From Flavobacteriales bacterium (lineage in GTDB: Bacteria > Bacteroidota > Bacteroidia > Flavobacteriales_D > JAHECK01): 39,519 nucleotides of DNA. The notes below the pieces were generated by a model, which searched no databases, was not told where the DNA came from, and was given only the letters and a program-made list of their open reading frames with translations. A program made the translations under genes and the position numbers. This document shows, piece by piece, positions 9,605 to 19,961 of the stretch; the stretch's first letter is position 1; each line of letters starts with the position of its first letter. Location: contig JAHECK010000013.1 in NCBI GenBank assembly GCA_024641785.1, positions 1-39,519 of the forward strand, written 5' to 3'.

Positions 9605-12600
9605 TTATTCGTCGAAGCGCTCCAGAAATTCTTCCATTTTTCTTTTTGAAGCTAGAATATACTCATAGCCAATATGGTCTTTAGTCGCTTTTATAAATCG
9701 CTTATCATCTTTTGTCTCGATAAGTATATTATTGAATTCTTTATTGCTTCCATAAGCTTGCATTACTCCTCTTGAGTAGGTGAAATAATACCAAACTTCA
9801 TCATCCGCTTCTAAATAGATCTCAATTTTATCTCCACTTCGTTTTCGTGTGATCATCACTTTTCCTTCCATCGATTTAAAGACTTGCTTATCTTTTATCG
9901 AAGCGATAGAAATTGGACCTTTTGATTTAAAGGATTCTGACCCATCATCCCAAAACATTTCAATTCCTGCAAAATAAAGTGTCTTTTCAATGTCGTTAGG
10001 CATTTTTCGAATCGCCCCACTTAAATTTAAGTCTGTTATCAATTGATCTGCTTTTTCTTGTCCCAATAACTCTTTTAAGGATTGTTCATAATAGACTTTC
10101 GAAAAATTAACACCTTTTGTTGATGGACTTTTATTTATATCATTGGTGAATACTTTTAAAGCATCATCGTTAAAAAGGAAATCCATTACCATGGATAGAT
10201 TAAAATCGAAGTTCTCATCCTGAGAATTATAAGTTGATGTTCCAAACAATTGAAAACTAATGGGATCGAAATCAATTCCGAAATTTAAAGGCCCATCTGT
10301 TCTTACTCCGCAGCTATTTATATTCAATGCGGCTAATGGTCCTGGAAGTTTCGCTTGTTTAAGTTTTTCTTCACTCGCAATAAGATATTCGTTCGACTTT
10401 TTATCATAAGAAAGAAAACCGTTTGTGGCTACCATTACCTGATCTTCATCATTCTCTTTCTCGGATAGAAAAACAGGGTAAATTCCAAATGGATCATCTC
10501 TGGAAACCAATCCGCTATAGATCTTTTCGTGGGTAATAGCCATAAGAGAAGCTTCGATCGGAATATGAATGTCCTGAGGGTTTACCTCAGCTGTAAATGG
10601 AATCCAAAAGATCTCTTCGTCCGGACAATCATGAAGTATTCTAGTGGATCCTTCAAATACAAGAAAGGCTCGATTTGCTTCTAAATTTACATCTCCTTGA
10701 AATTCAAAATTTGCACTTAGCATGAATTTGTCATCTCCTAAGATCTTCCCTTCTGCAATGGTTTGAATATTAGTATCGATCTTGATCTCTTTTAACCAGA
10801 TCTGATAGGCATGACCGGCTTCATTAATATAATCAACATAGCCCGATCCATCGTATTGATATCGACCTCTAATATTCACATCAGCAGTATAAATAGTATG
10901 GAATTTTGTAATATCATTTGCTACGATCATCGAATTGTTAAAAGGATCAAGGATCGCTCTTTTACGAATAGTTGCCATTCCACTGTCAGGATAAATTCGA
11001 GCATCTGCAGACTTTATAAATAAAATATCGCTGCAAGAAATGATGGAACTTTTTAAATTAAAAATTGCTTTTGGGGCTAAGAAATTCAAAGAATCCTGTG
11101 CTGGATTGATCGAGAAGAAATTGGAGCTGGATTTATTTACATCTGTATCGATCACGAAATCGCTTTCGACCACTTTAGCACCCCGGTCCGACTCCAATTC
11201 GATGTCGTTTTTATCCATATACCAATTAAACTTATCCATAAAACAGATGTATTGATTGGCCGGAAACTCGACGAAAGACTCTTCATCATTAGATACAAAC
11301 TTTCCTATCCGATTAACAAAGTCCACATTAGCATTCACATTATTCGTTTTAAATGCCATCCCTATAACCCCTTCGGATGCTAGACTAAAATCAGAAGTGT
11401 CAGCCAATATTTCGTCTTTTTGATATGAAAAATCTTTTGAGCTTAATAAAGCTCCTGAGAATTCGACTTCACCATTTCCGCCCATACCCGTTTCATCAAG
11501 TGCGAGATAACCCGAACGCAAAAAAGCCTGTTCATGATACATCGAAATTGGCTCGCTATAAACATTTGCTAATAATCTTTTATCGTATGGATAGAAGTCT
11601 ACCTCTACCTGATTGGCATGCACTTCAGGAACCTGAGGAGGTATTTCACTTTCATTATTTACAAACGAAGTAGTGATCCCTTTTAATGAATCCGGAAAAA
11701 AGGTAAAGGCATCTGAATGCGAATGCGAACTTAAAAAATCAAGGTCCCCATTTCCTTGAAGTCCTTTTCCTGATAATGATATTTTTGTATCAAACTTAGC
11801 TAATCCGCCATAAATAGTAATCCCTTCTGGTGGTAATTTCCTACTAAAACCTAATGAATAATCAGGCATAATTACAAGAGCTTCATCCATCTCATCAAAG
11901 ATTCCTCCTGATACAAATCGACCTTGAAAACTAATATTCTCGGTTCTGAATTTCTCCAAACTATCGATTACAAAAGGGTCTATTTCATAATAAAAACGTT
12001 CCCGGTCGTATACTCCACCTTGTATCCTACTATTATCATAATACACATAGGATTCCTTTACACAATTAAAAACAGGGTATTGAGGAAAGTCCTTAACATT
12101 AAGCCCCGACTTGTTTTCCGGATTATCTACGTTAATACTCCCTCTGATCCCTTCAATTACATTCGTAACATAACGAAGAGGCCTTGTCCCTTCAGTAGTC
12201 ATTTCAAAACTAGGGACTTTAATCCTTGCGGAATCTACTTTTATTAGGTTTATTGTAAACTCTTCATAGTCGAAATAATAGTCGGAACCAAAATATTCGA
12301 ACTTACCGGCGTATACGACTCCACCAAATTTTATATCCCGATCTTTCTCAATAGTGATCTCTCCTTTATTTGGAAAAATAACCACATTATTACTGTCGCT
12401 TAATGTAAAAAATCGAACGCCTCTTAATTTAATTTCATTGTTCTCAAGATCGAGCGTTCCATTCATATCCCGTCCTACCTCAGATGAAATTTGAATCACA
12501 TCATAATCGCTTTTACCGGCATTATCAAGAATGTACTTACTAAGTTTCGGATTCTTTATCGCATATTTTTCTCTACTATTATAATCAACAAAACCTTGAA

Positions 12601-14092
12601 TACTCAGATTGAGCAGAAGCGTTTCTGTTTGAACAGAAGATAAACGTAAAAACTGCGATAGATCCTCTAATGCGAAGGTATTGGATCCTAAATTCTGAGT
12701 TAATTTATCAATTGCAGTAAGAGGATGAATACGATCCATTCCCATTAATTGAGTGAATCTCTTTTTACTGAAATAATCCTGAGATTCGAAATAAACCTGA
12801 CGACTTGTAGAACCAAAAATGGCTCCGAAATCCATTATAGGTTCATCAATATTCCAATAAAATCCTTCAGCAAAAATATCAAAGTTGTGGTAATTATCTC
12901 TAAAAGGGGTTTGTGAGATCCCTTCATCATTTCGATATAAAGTAAGAAGGCGATTCGATTTTACAAACTTCAAGTTCAAACCCGGATGAATGATCGAATC
13001 GGAGGCTAGATGAATGATTATTTTGGCATTTTCTGCTCCGAAAGTACTTGGATTCATTGAAAAGAAATTGGCATGGGCCTCTACCTTTACCTTCCCTTTA
13101 TATTTAAAAAAGAGCTTTGCCGGTTGATCAGCGGTTCCAAAGCCATTAAATGTAGCTCCCTTCATGTTAAATCCTCCGCTATAATCAACATTGGCAGCTA
13201 TGTCTTTTATCTCAAAGCGACTTTCATAGGTATTAAAACTTGGGTAAGTCGCTTTTTCAGGAGTGACATTCGCTAAAATATTTTCATTTAAACTTCCAAA
13301 AAGAGTTCGTTCGAATAAATAATGATGAAAACGTACCGAATCGATACGATAGGATACTGATTTCAAACTTATTGAATAGTTATCGAAATCGGCATAAACT
13401 TCTGTTGGATCTTGCCCTGCCCTTTTCCAGTCAATTTTTCCCTTGTCGCCAACCCAATCATTCTCCAAAGGAAAATAACTTCCACTCGTATTATAAATAA
13501 TCGAACTATCTTTTTTTGCCACACAAATTAAATTCGCATTTACAAAGCTAAAAACAGGTTGATCATCCAGCCCAATAGTAATTTGCTCACTATTTGTTTT
13601 CCATTCGAGCGTATTTGTTCGAAAAAAGACACCCTCATTTAATGTCTCATAAACAGAGGTCATATAACTTTTAAAAGTGTTTGCTTTATTAAGTTCCTTA
13701 ACGTAGATCAAAGTATTTAAAAGCATCTCGAAATTCGATTTAACCTTTGTATCGTAATGACTTTTTTCAATTAATTCAGCAAAATTTAAAAGATAAGGAA
13801 GGGTGCTTATTTTTTTGGCCAACATATAATCACTAATCTCATAGATCTTAGACCACTCCTCTGCCGAAAAAGAATTTTCCTGAATTGTAATTCCCCATTT
13901 ATCTTCAACAAATGCTTTGTTTTCTTTCTTATCTGCTGCGTCCAATAATTCAGCTACTTGATTTTTATATCCTAAAGGACTAGGATCAAATTTTGTGATC
14001 GATTGCGCATTGAGTGAACTTATTGAAATGATGAATAGTGAAAACATCATCATTATTTTTCTTCCCACACTTTTTAATAAGTAAATACTCAT
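9605..14092 (-). CDS. Giant exported beta-rich protein of unknown function
   Basis: A 1495-residue protein that I cannot assign to a named family. Seen: a signal peptide at about residues 10-29 (MMMFSLFIISISSLNAQ), a helical N-terminal segment to about residue 150, then a very long series of short beta strands with alternating hydrophobic and polar residues, recurring patterns such as GGxxYxGxFxxxGxxYxFxY, and few Cys. No C-terminal T9SS sorting domain, no TM barrel ending in Phe, and no OmpA or SPOR domain; it ends in a charged helix (KRKMEEFLERFDE). Strand spacing recalls repeated beta-groove or AsmA/LptA-type folds, but that is only an impression. The start ATG has a good AGAGGA ribosome site 6 nt upstream. 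It lies 57 bp after prmA and directly before the 2114-aa gene, probably the same transcript. Confidence 0.8.
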   Translation of the reverse strand: MSIYLLKSVGRKIMMMFSLFIISISSLNAQSITKFDPSPLGYKNQVAELLDAADKKENKAFVEDKWGITIQENSFSAEEWSKIYEISDYMLAKKISTLPYLLNFAELIEKSHYDTKVKSNFEMLLNTLIYVKELNKANTFKSYMTSVYETLNEGVFFRTNTLEWKTNSEQITIGLDDQPVFSFVNANLICVAKKDSSIIYNTSGSYFPLENDWVGDKGKIDWKRAGQDPTEVYADFDNYSISLKSVSYRIDSVRFHHYLFERTLFGSLNENILANVTPEKATYPSFNTYESRFEIKDIAANVDYSGGFNMKGATFNGFGTADQPAKLFFKYKGKVKVEAHANFFSMNPSTFGAENAKIIIHLASDSIIHPGLNLKFVKSNRLLTLYRNDEGISQTPFRDNYHNFDIFAEGFYWNIDEPIMDFGAIFGSTSRQVYFESQDYFSKKRFTQLMGMDRIHPLTAIDKLTQNLGSNTFALEDLSQFLRLSSVQTETLLLNLSIQGFVDYNSREKYAIKNPKLSKYILDNAGKSDYDVIQISSEVGRDMNGTLDLENNEIKLRGVRFFTLSDSNNVVIFPNKGEITIEKDRDIKFGGVVYAGKFEYFGSDYYFDYEEFTINLIKVDSARIKVPSFEMTTEGTRPLRYVTNVIEGIRGSINVDNPENKSGLNVKDFPQYPVFNCVKESYVYYDNSRIQGGVYDRERFYYEIDPFVIDSLEKFRTENISFQGRFVSGGIFDEMDEALVIMPDYSLGFSRKLPPEGITIYGGLAKFDTKISLSGKGLQGNGDLDFLSSHSHSDAFTFFPDSLKGITTSFVNNESEIPPQVPEVHANQVEVDFYPYDKRLLANVYSEPISMYHEQAFLRSGYLALDETGMGGNGEVEFSGALLSSKDFSYQKDEILADTSDFSLASEGVIGMAFKTNNVNANVDFVNRIGKFVSNDEESFVEFPANQYICFMDKFNWYMDKNDIELESDRGAKVVESDFVIDTDVNKSSSNFFSINPAQDSLNFLAPKAIFNLKSSIISCSDILFIKSADARIYPDSGMATIRKRAILDPFNNSMIVANDITKFHTIYTADVNIRGRYQYDGSGYVDYINEAGHAYQIWLKEIKIDTNIQTIAEGKILGDDKFMLSANFEFQGDVNLEANRAFLVFEGSTRILHDCPDEEIFWIPFTAEVNPQDIHIPIEASLMAITHEKIYSGLVSRDDPFGIYPVFLSEKENDEDQVMVATNGFLSYDKKSNEYLIASEEKLKQAKLPGPLAALNINSCGVRTDGPLNFGIDFDPISFQLFGTSTYNSQDENFDFNLSMVMDFLFNDDALKVFTNDINKSPSTKGVNFSKVYYEQSLKELLGQEKADQLITDLNLSGAIRKMPNDIEKTLYFAGIEMFWDDGSESFKSKGPISIASIKDKQVFKSMEGKVMITRKRSGDKIEIYLEADDEVWYYFTYSRGVMQAYGSNKEFNNILIETKDDKRFIKATKDHIGYEYILASKRKMEEFLERFDE

Positions 14093-14149
14093 TGATCCTC
14101 TTTTTGATTTAATTCGAATTTCATTATAAGGTTTACAGTTCTGACTAAC

Positions 14150-14974
14150 TTATTTTATACATTTTATTAATGCCCATTCATCCCTTGTATCTGTAAGCAC
14201 AACTTTCAATCCATTTGCCTCTACAACACTTGACATTTCTTCTATATCAACTTCAAAAAACCCGCTCAGTAATAATACAGATCCTTCTTCCATATGATCT
14301 GCAAAATCTTTCATATCTCTCTTAAGTATATTTTTATTGATATTCGCTAAGATCAAATTGAATTTTTTATTTGGAATTTCTCTTTTATCCCCAAATTTAA
14401 CAGATACAAATTCAGTTCCATTTAATAAGCAATTTGAAATGGTGTTTTTATATGCCCATTCATCATTATCAATTGCCCAAACAGGGTTGGCTCCTTTTTG
14501 TTCTGTTAGAATAGCCAGTACACCGGTCCCACAACCCATATCTAAGACCGATTTATTATAAATATTCTCGTCTAAAATATGTTTTACCATTAAATAGGTC
14601 GTGTTGTGATGCCCTGTTCCAAAAGACATTTGAGGTTTTATGATTACCTGAAATAAAAATCGAGGATCATTTGGATGAAAAGGGGCCCGGATCAAACACT
14701 GGTTTTCTACCATGATAGCTTGATATTCTTTCTCCCACTCTTCATTCCAATTTACTTTGGCAATTTCAGTGACTTCATAATTCTTAATGTATTTCAATAC
14801 ACTGATCGTCTCTAGAATATCCTCTTTTATCATGAAAGATTCAGGAATATAAGCCTTCAATCCTTCTTCCGTTTCCTCAAAACTTTCAAAAGGTAAATGG
14901 GATATCTGGGCTAATAATATATCCCGATATACCTCAGGTTCATCTACACTAAAAGTATATTCTATGTATTTCAT
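14150..14974 (-). CDS. prmA: Ribosomal protein L11 methyltransferase
   Basis: A cytoplasmic SAM-dependent enzyme that trimethylates ribosomal protein L11. At 274 residues it has the usual size for the family. Seen: N-terminal substrate-recognition half; the family signature FGTGHHNTT (about 118-126, usually FGTGxHxTT); SAM motif I at 144-154 (LDMGCGTGVLA); acidic end of the next strand (AIDND); and the post-motif ANINKN at about 207-212, replacing the ANILANPL-type sequence of proteobacteria. Its start overlaps the stop of the upstream membrane-protein gene by 4 nt (ATGA), so the two are translationally coupled. The giant genes follow 57 bp downstream. Confidence 0.95.
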   Translation of the reverse strand: MKYIEYTFSVDEPEVYRDILLAQISHLPFESFEETEEGLKAYIPESFMIKEDILETISVLKYIKNYEVTEIAKVNWNEEWEKEYQAIMVENQCLIRAPFHPNDPRFLFQVIIKPQMSFGTGHHNTTYLMVKHILDENIYNKSVLDMGCGTGVLAILTEQKGANPVWAIDNDEWAYKNTISNCLLNGTEFVSVKFGDKREIPNKKFNLILANINKNILKRDMKDFADHMEEGSVLLLSGFFEVDIEEMSSVVEANGLKVVLTDTRDEWALIKCIK

Positions 14975-15558
14975 AAGCCTTTTTTACTTTGCTTTAAACT
15001 TATCCTATGATCCCTTTTACTTTGCTTCAATTGCCCGTTCAATAAACTAAGCATTCTCTTTACTTCAACTTCATTTAATTGTATTCCTAAAATGACCTTT
15101 TTATTTCGATAAGAAAAATAAATACGCTGACCTCCAATGACCCAAAAAGAATCTTCCATAAAGGAGAAAAAATTTCTAGAGGAATGTTCCGCTTGATAAA
15201 AGCTTTCTATTTCATTCGTTTTATAATGATTTCCTTTTCCCTTTCTAAAAAACTTATTCTGAATGATCAGCTCTTCTTCTACGAATTTAATATGTTCATA
15301 CCCATTTCTTCGATAAAAAAATACCTTGATCATTTTGATTTCAAAATACAAAAAAAACAAAAGCATTATAAGCATCGGAATACTGTATTGAAATGGGCTA
15401 TCTCCAAAAAATTGATAAGCAAATACGGATCCACAGAACGACCATGCTAAAAGCCAGTAAAGAAGCAGGCTCTCCTTCCATCTTTCAACTTTTCCTAAAA
15501 TAACAATAGATAACTTTTTTGAATCATCTACACTTATTCGATTTGAGATCATTCTCAT
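14971..15558 (-). CDS. Two-TM membrane protein with PH-like cytoplasmic domain
   Basis: A 195-residue inner-membrane protein of unknown role. Seen: a short basic N-terminus, two hydrophobic helices at about 31-51 and 59-80, then a soluble C-terminal domain with a strand-rich pattern and final helix (EVEVKRMLSLLNGQL) reminiscent of bacterial PH-like domains, and a very basic tail. An in-frame upstream start at 15594 exists, but a TATTTTTG -7 box at 15574-15581 lies between it and the ATG at 15558, so the shorter form is preferred. It is the first gene of the run leading to prmA (4-nt overlap) and the two giant genes. The PH-like assignment is tentative. Confidence 0.7.
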   Translation of the reverse strand: MRMISNRISVDDSKKLSIVILGKVERWKESLLLYWLLAWSFCGSVFAYQFFGDSPFQYSIPMLIMLLFFLYFEIKMIKVFFYRRNGYEHIKFVEEELIIQNKFFRKGKGNHYKTNEIESFYQAEHSSRNFFSFMEDSFWVIGGQRIYFSYRNKKVILGIQLNEVEVKRMLSLLNGQLKQSKRDHRISLKQSKKGL

Positions 15559-15573
15559 AAAATCATTTTTTAA

Positions 15574-15581
15574 CAAAAATA
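15574..15581 (-). promoter_or_regulatory. Candidate -7 box (TATTTTTG) for the membrane protein-prmA-giants run
   Basis: TATTTTTG on the minus strand matches TAnnTTTG, 15 nt before the ATG at 15558. A TTG lies 17 nt further upstream, slightly closer than the usual 19-21 nt. It would drive the four-gene minus-strand unit. Confidence 0.4.
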
Positions 15582-15645
15582 TTGTATGTTGCACTACACA
15601 ATCTTATTAGGACAAACTTTTTATCATCATTTTTTTCAATATACA

Positions 15646-17133
15646 ATGAAAGGTATTTTATTCACACTTGTATTTCTAACATTTTCATCCTTAACGCTTA
15701 AGGCTGCTCATATTGTTGGAGGGGATTTTAATGTCAGTTGGGTAGAAGGCAATACATTCGAAACACAACTCAAATTATTCCGGGATTGTTTTGGTGGAGG
15801 TGCTGACTTTGACGCTAGCATCACGGTTACCATTTTTGACAGTAATACAGATACCATTTTTGGTTCGTTTGATATGTCTAATCCACAGATCACCGGAATT
15901 ACCTTAGGGGATGAATGCTATACTCCAACCAGTTTATGTGTGGAACAAGGCGTCTACATCACTACGATCGATCTCCCTAATAATCCGGGCGGATATTATC
16001 TTTCATGGGAACGTTGTTGCAGAAATAACATTATATCGAATTTAGCTGATCCGGGAGAAGAAGGAATGGTTTTCACATGTAGCATAGCCGATCCTGCACT
16101 TCATAATTCGAGCCCGGTATTTGACGCATATCCAAGCACAGGATATTTCTGTATCGGAATTGAAAACACCTTGAATTTTAATGTAACGGATGCGGATGGA
16201 GATTCCTTGGTGTATTTTTTTGATAACCCATTATCCGGTGATGCAACCAATTCTTCAAGTCCAACCAGTGCAGTCGCCGGTCCAAGACCTTATACCTCTT
16301 GTGTATGGGGAGCAGGTTATGGCTTAGATAATATTCTCAATACTACCATTCCGATGACCATAGACCAGGTTAGCGGAACCATCACAGTAACTCCAGAACA
16401 ATTAGGTGTTTATGTCTTCGCAGTCTATGTTGCAGAATTGAGAAATGGAGCTGTCATTGGAGCTGTTCGCCGTGAGATTCAATTTCAAACAGTAGTGTGT
16501 ACGGTCGATTTGCCTGCTACTTTTGTTTCTCCTACTGATACCTTATTTGAGATTATTGCAGAGAATTTTCTGGAAATTCCAATCATAGTGGAAGATCCTA
16601 ATGCTACTGATCCTCTATTTGTTGTTGCCGAGTCAGAATTATTCACTCCACATGCCGGCTATCCTGCCGTATTTGAAGGAGGCGTAGGAACCGGGACTGC
16701 TAATTCAATGTTCTCATGGCAAACAAGTTGTGTAAATATTTCCGATTCATATCATAAAGTAAGCCTTAAAGCCTTTTCAGATGGATGCAGCGGTTCTGAC
16801 ACTACTTTCTTTACTTTTTATGTAAAGGTCAACCCCGATTTGGATGGTTGGATAGAAGGAGCACCTAATGTGATCACTCCAAATAATGATGGTGTAAATG
16901 AATATTTCGGTTTAAATGTGAGTATTAATCCTTGCTACGATACCTTTAGAGTACTCATCTATGACCGTTGGGGACTTCTGGTTTTTGAATCTGAGGACCC
17001 ATTTTTTAAATGGCATGGTACAGACCAGAATTCAGGCAAGGATGTTCCTGATGGTACTTACTTTTACATTCTGGATGCTTCTTTTAAAGAAGTGCCTTAT
17101 CGTAAAACAAGCAGTTTAACTGTTTTTAGATAA
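15646..17133 (+). CDS. T9SS type B cargo (gliding motility-associated C-terminal domain protein)
   Basis: A 495-residue exported protein carrying a type B sorting domain, recognised by the type IX secretion system and anchored or released at the cell surface. Seen: signal peptide MKGILFTLVFLTFSSLTLKA; an opening AAHIVGGDFNVSW typical of large adhesin-like Bacteroidota proteins; about 380 residues of beta-rich sequence with paired Cys (ERCCRNN, CVWGAG); and a C-terminal domain from about 405 with NVITPNNDGVNEYF, YDRWGLLVFES, DGTYFYILDA and final VFR, the hallmarks of this domain. The frame extends to 15586, but the ATG at 15646 starts the signal peptide. Ligand is unknown. The downstream symporter gene follows by 24 bp. 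Confidence 0.9.
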   Translation: MKGILFTLVFLTFSSLTLKAAHIVGGDFNVSWVEGNTFETQLKLFRDCFGGGADFDASITVTIFDSNTDTIFGSFDMSNPQITGITLGDECYTPTSLCVEQGVYITTIDLPNNPGGYYLSWERCCRNNIISNLADPGEEGMVFTCSIADPALHNSSPVFDAYPSTGYFCIGIENTLNFNVTDADGDSLVYFFDNPLSGDATNSSSPTSAVAGPRPYTSCVWGAGYGLDNILNTTIPMTIDQVSGTITVTPEQLGVYVFAVYVAELRNGAVIGAVRREIQFQTVVCTVDLPATFVSPTDTLFEIIAENFLEIPIIVEDPNATDPLFVVAESELFTPHAGYPAVFEGGVGTGTANSMFSWQTSCVNISDSYHKVSLKAFSDGCSGSDTTFFTFYVKVNPDLDGWIEGAPNVITPNNDGVNEYFGLNVSINPCYDTFRVLIYDRWGLLVFESEDPFFKWHGTDQNSGKDVPDGTYFYILDASFKEVPYRKTSSLTVFR

Positions 17134-17157
17134 TTCTTTTTCAATCCATACATTTTT

Positions 17158-18855
17158 ATGCAAGATCTTAATCAAATTCTATTAACTCTGGATAGTTATA
17201 TCGGAGGAAGTGCATGGTTTGTCTACCTTCTTTTAGGAACCGGATTATTCTTTACCGTATATTTAAAATTTCCACAAATAAAATATTTCCGCCATTCCAT
17301 AAAAGTGGTCATGGGTAAATATGATAAAAAAGGAGATAAAGGGGATACCTCTCATTTTCAAGCTTTAACGACCGCCTTATCAGGTACTGTAGGAACAGGA
17401 AATATTGCAGGTGTTGCACTGGCGATCCATCTTGGTGGTCCCGCAGCCTTATTCTGGATGCTTTTAACCGCCTTTCTGGGTATGACGACAAAATTCGTGG
17501 AAGTAACCTTAAGTCATAAATACAGAGAAGTAGCTGCTGATGGAAGTATATCCGGAGGACCTATGTATTACATGAAGAACCGCTTAAACATGAAGTGGCT
17601 TGCTATCATTTTTGCTGTTGCTACCATCATTTCTTCATTTGGGACAGGAAATCTTCCTCAGGTAAATTCTATTGCAAATGCAATGCATTCGACTTTCGGC
17701 ATCGACACAATGCTCACCGGTGGAATTCTTGCCGTTTTATTAGGATTTGTAATTATTGGAGGAATAAAAAGAATCGCAAAAGTGACCGAAAAACTGGTTC
17801 CTATAATGGCTTTCATTTACATTATTGGTTCTTTTTTAGTGATTTTTTATAATTACGATAATATTATCCCTTCCATTCTACTCGTATCAAGTAGTATTTT
17901 TACCGGAACTGCAGCTGTTGGTGGCTTTTTAGGTGCTTCCATCGCTTTTGCCTTTAATAGAGGGGTAAATCGTGGTTTATTTTCGAATGAGGCCGGACAA
18001 GGTTCTGCTCCTATTGCACATGCCGCAGCACGAACCAGCGAGCCGGTTTCTGAAGGAATGGTAGCCATTTTAGAACCTTTTATCGATACTATTATTATAT
18101 GTATGATCACCGGAATGGTGATTCTTTCTTCCGGAGTTTGGAATGAAAAACATATGACAACCTTTCAATACACCGATCTTGTAGTTCTTGATAATAGTTA
18201 TGCTGAAGATAATTCCGATGATAAAGAAAGACTGACTGAGTTTGTATTAAGCGGAAATTCAATCCCATTATTTACAGGTGATTTAGAGGTGACTGATGGA
18301 ATCATTCAAAATGATCTGAGTCTGATCCATAATCGATCGCTGGCAGAAGATGTAAGCATCTATGAAAACGATCAGGCATATAGTGGTATCGTTAGTGTTT
18401 CTAATGGAGTGGTATCCTCATCAGATCAAAGTAGATTTACTATTAAAGGATCTTCTTTACTTCATAGTGCTCCTCTTACTGCTGAGGCATTTTCAAGGAG
18501 TTTTATCGGGGAATATGGAAAATACATCGTGAGTATCGGCCTTTTGTTATTTGCCTTTAGTACCGCTATTTCATGGTCCTATTATGGAGGTAGGGCTATT
18601 ACCTTTTTATGGGGTGTGAAATACGAAAAGTACTATCGGATTGTATATGTGATCGGCTTCTTTATCGCTTCATTTACTGATACTACACTTATCTGGACCT
18701 TCTCCGGAATTGCAATTGCATTAATGACGCTTCCAAACTTATTTGGAATCTTAATGCTTCATAAAGAAATGAGAAGCTCAATAAGGTCTTACTGGGTCAA
18801 TTTTTCCAAAAACCATCCGGAGATAAAGATTCCTTTTAAAATAAAAGAGGATTAA
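17158..18855 (+). CDS. Sodium:alanine/glycine symporter (AGCS family) with inserted loop
   Basis: An inner-membrane Na+-coupled amino-acid (alanine/glycine) symporter. Seen: the N-terminal [31 protein letters not shown] with its conserved Gly/Asn, SGGPMYYMK, and [21 protein letters not shown], all AGCS signatures. Usual length is 450-480 residues; this one has 565 because about 95-100 hydrophilic residues (about 332-438) are inserted after the SSGVWNEK segment, before the helix starting TAEAFSRSF. The insert is acidic, rich in Ser, Asn and Asp and has no Cys. The gene follows the T9SS cargo gene by 24 bp. Its stop overlaps tail to tail with the peroxidase gene on the other strand: the two TAA codons share bases within TTAA at 18852-18855. 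Confidence 0.93.
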   Translation: MQDLNQILLTLDSYIGGSAWFVYLLLGTGLFFTVYLKFPQIKYFRHSIKVVMGKYDKKGDKGDTSHFQALTTALSGTVGTGNIAGVALAIHLGGPAALFWMLLTAFLGMTTKFVEVTLSHKYREVAADGSISGGPMYYMKNRLNMKWLAIIFAVATIISSFGTGNLPQVNSIANAMHSTFGIDTMLTGGILAVLLGFVIIGGIKRIAKVTEKLVPIMAFIYIIGSFLVIFYNYDNIIPSILLVSSSIFTGTAAVGGFLGASIAFAFNRGVNRGLFSNEAGQGSAPIAHAAARTSEPVSEGMVAILEPFIDTIIICMITGMVILSSGVWNEKHMTTFQYTDLVVLDNSYAEDNSDDKERLTEFVLSGNSIPLFTGDLEVTDGIIQNDLSLIHNRSLAEDVSIYENDQAYSGIVSVSNGVVSSSDQSRFTIKGSSLLHSAPLTAEAFSRSFIGEYGKYIVSIGLLLFAFSTAISWSYYGGRAITFLWGVKYEKYYRIVYVIGFFIASFTDTTLIWTFSGIAIALMTLPNLFGILMLHKEMRSSIRSYWVNFSKNHPEIKIPFKIKED

Positions 18856-19961
18856 TTAGGGTCGCTAAAAGCTGTGTCTGTAAGAAAAGTAATGTCTGTA
18901 AGCGTTTTTAAAAAAGCAATAAGATCTGCTTTACTTTGATCTGATAATTGCAAACCCCCTGTTGTGTATTTCATAAAAGGATCAATAGTAGCTGAAGGAT
19001 TACCTCCACTATTATAATGTTCGACCACTTCTTCAAGTGTGGTAAATCGACCATCATGCATATAAGGCCCTGATACTTCTACATTTCTTAAACTAGGGGT
19101 TTTAAAACGACCATAATCATCAGGATCCCCGGTAACTTCTCCCCTTCCAAGATCAGTAAATACTGAATCTAAGCCATTATTATGCAGCTGGTAATCTGAA
19201 AATTGCATTCCTGCCAGCGGATGACAATGAAAACAATCGCCTCCCCACTCGCCTCCCTGTCCTAATTCCGGGTCGCCACCTTCTTTTTGAAAGATCTGAA
19301 ATCCATTAAATTCAGAAGGCGTAAACTCATATTCTCCCTTCCTCCATTTATCATATTTACTTTCACTACTTACCACCGTTCGAAGAAATTGAGCGATCAC
19401 TTTTGCAACATGGATCGAATCAATGTCGCTTGTAGCATAAATGAGTTCAAAAACCTCCATATAAGATTGGTCGGCTTTAATTTTCACCATTACTTCTGCC
19501 CATGTCGTGTGCATTTCAATAGGATTGATCACCGGTTGAATGATCTGTTCTTCCAATGTTTCGGATCGGGCATCCCAGAAATAATTGAATTGATAGCCTA
19601 AGTTTATCAATGTCATTCCCTGTCGGTTTCCTTCTGTTCCATCAATCCCGGTAGAGAATTGATTTGGATCACCAAAGGCATTTTCCTGAAGATGACATGA
19701 AGCACAAGCCTGAGTATTATCAGCGGATAAGCGATTATCATAAAATAATTTTCTCCCCAGATCGATTCCTTCTACTGTAAAAGGATTGTCTTCGGGAATT
19801 ATCATTTGCTGAAAAAATAATGGATCTTCCCAAGTATAGGCAGTAGGACCTGGTGTTGGAATAGGTGCTGGTGGAGCCGTATCTTTCTTACAAGATGATA
19901 AAATAAATAATCCCAAAAGGATAATGAAGGCAATTGGATATTTCAATTTGTAATTTCTCAT
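18852..19961 (-). CDS. Di-haem cytochrome c peroxidase / MauG-MbnH-like lipoprotein (partner 1)
   Basis: A periplasm-facing di-haem c enzyme of the CcpA/MauG superfamily. Seen: lipobox ILSSC with C24; Pro-rich linker 30-39; haem 1 C86-x2-C89-H90; haem 2 C243-x2-C246-H247; TPSLRN at 288-293; and [13 protein letters not shown] with M301, the axial Met position. Trp129 lies 39 residues after H90, the same spacing as H55 and the inter-haem Trp94 of Pseudomonas CcpA, so the electron-transfer bridge is kept. It is the last gene of a three-gene operon, with a 4-nt ATGA overlap to the second peroxidase and an MbnP-type gene at the front. By analogy with MbnP/MbnH it may oxidise a Trp of MbnP rather than act as a simple peroxidase. 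Confidence 0.92.
   Translation of the reverse strand: MRNYKLKYPIAFIILLGLFILSSCKKDTAPPAPIPTPGPTAYTWEDPLFFQQMIIPEDNPFTVEGIDLGRKLFYDNRLSADNTQACASCHLQENAFGDPNQFSTGIDGTEGNRQGMTLINLGYQFNYFWDARSETLEEQIIQPVINPIEMHTTWAEVMVKIKADQSYMEVFELIYATSDIDSIHVAKVIAQFLRTVVSSESKYDKWRKGEYEFTPSEFNGFQIFQKEGGDPELGQGGEWGGDCFHCHPLAGMQFSDYQLHNNGLDSVFTDLGRGEVTGDPDDYGRFKTPSLRNVEVSGPYMHDGRFTTLEEVVEHYNSGGNPSATIDPFMKYTTGGLQLSDQSKADLIAFLKTLTDITFLTDTAFSDPN

Noticed and set aside
11924-12247. 107-codon plus-strand ORF inside the 1495-aa gene
   Set aside because: Antisense shadow with no motif and low-complexity Ile/Tyr composition.
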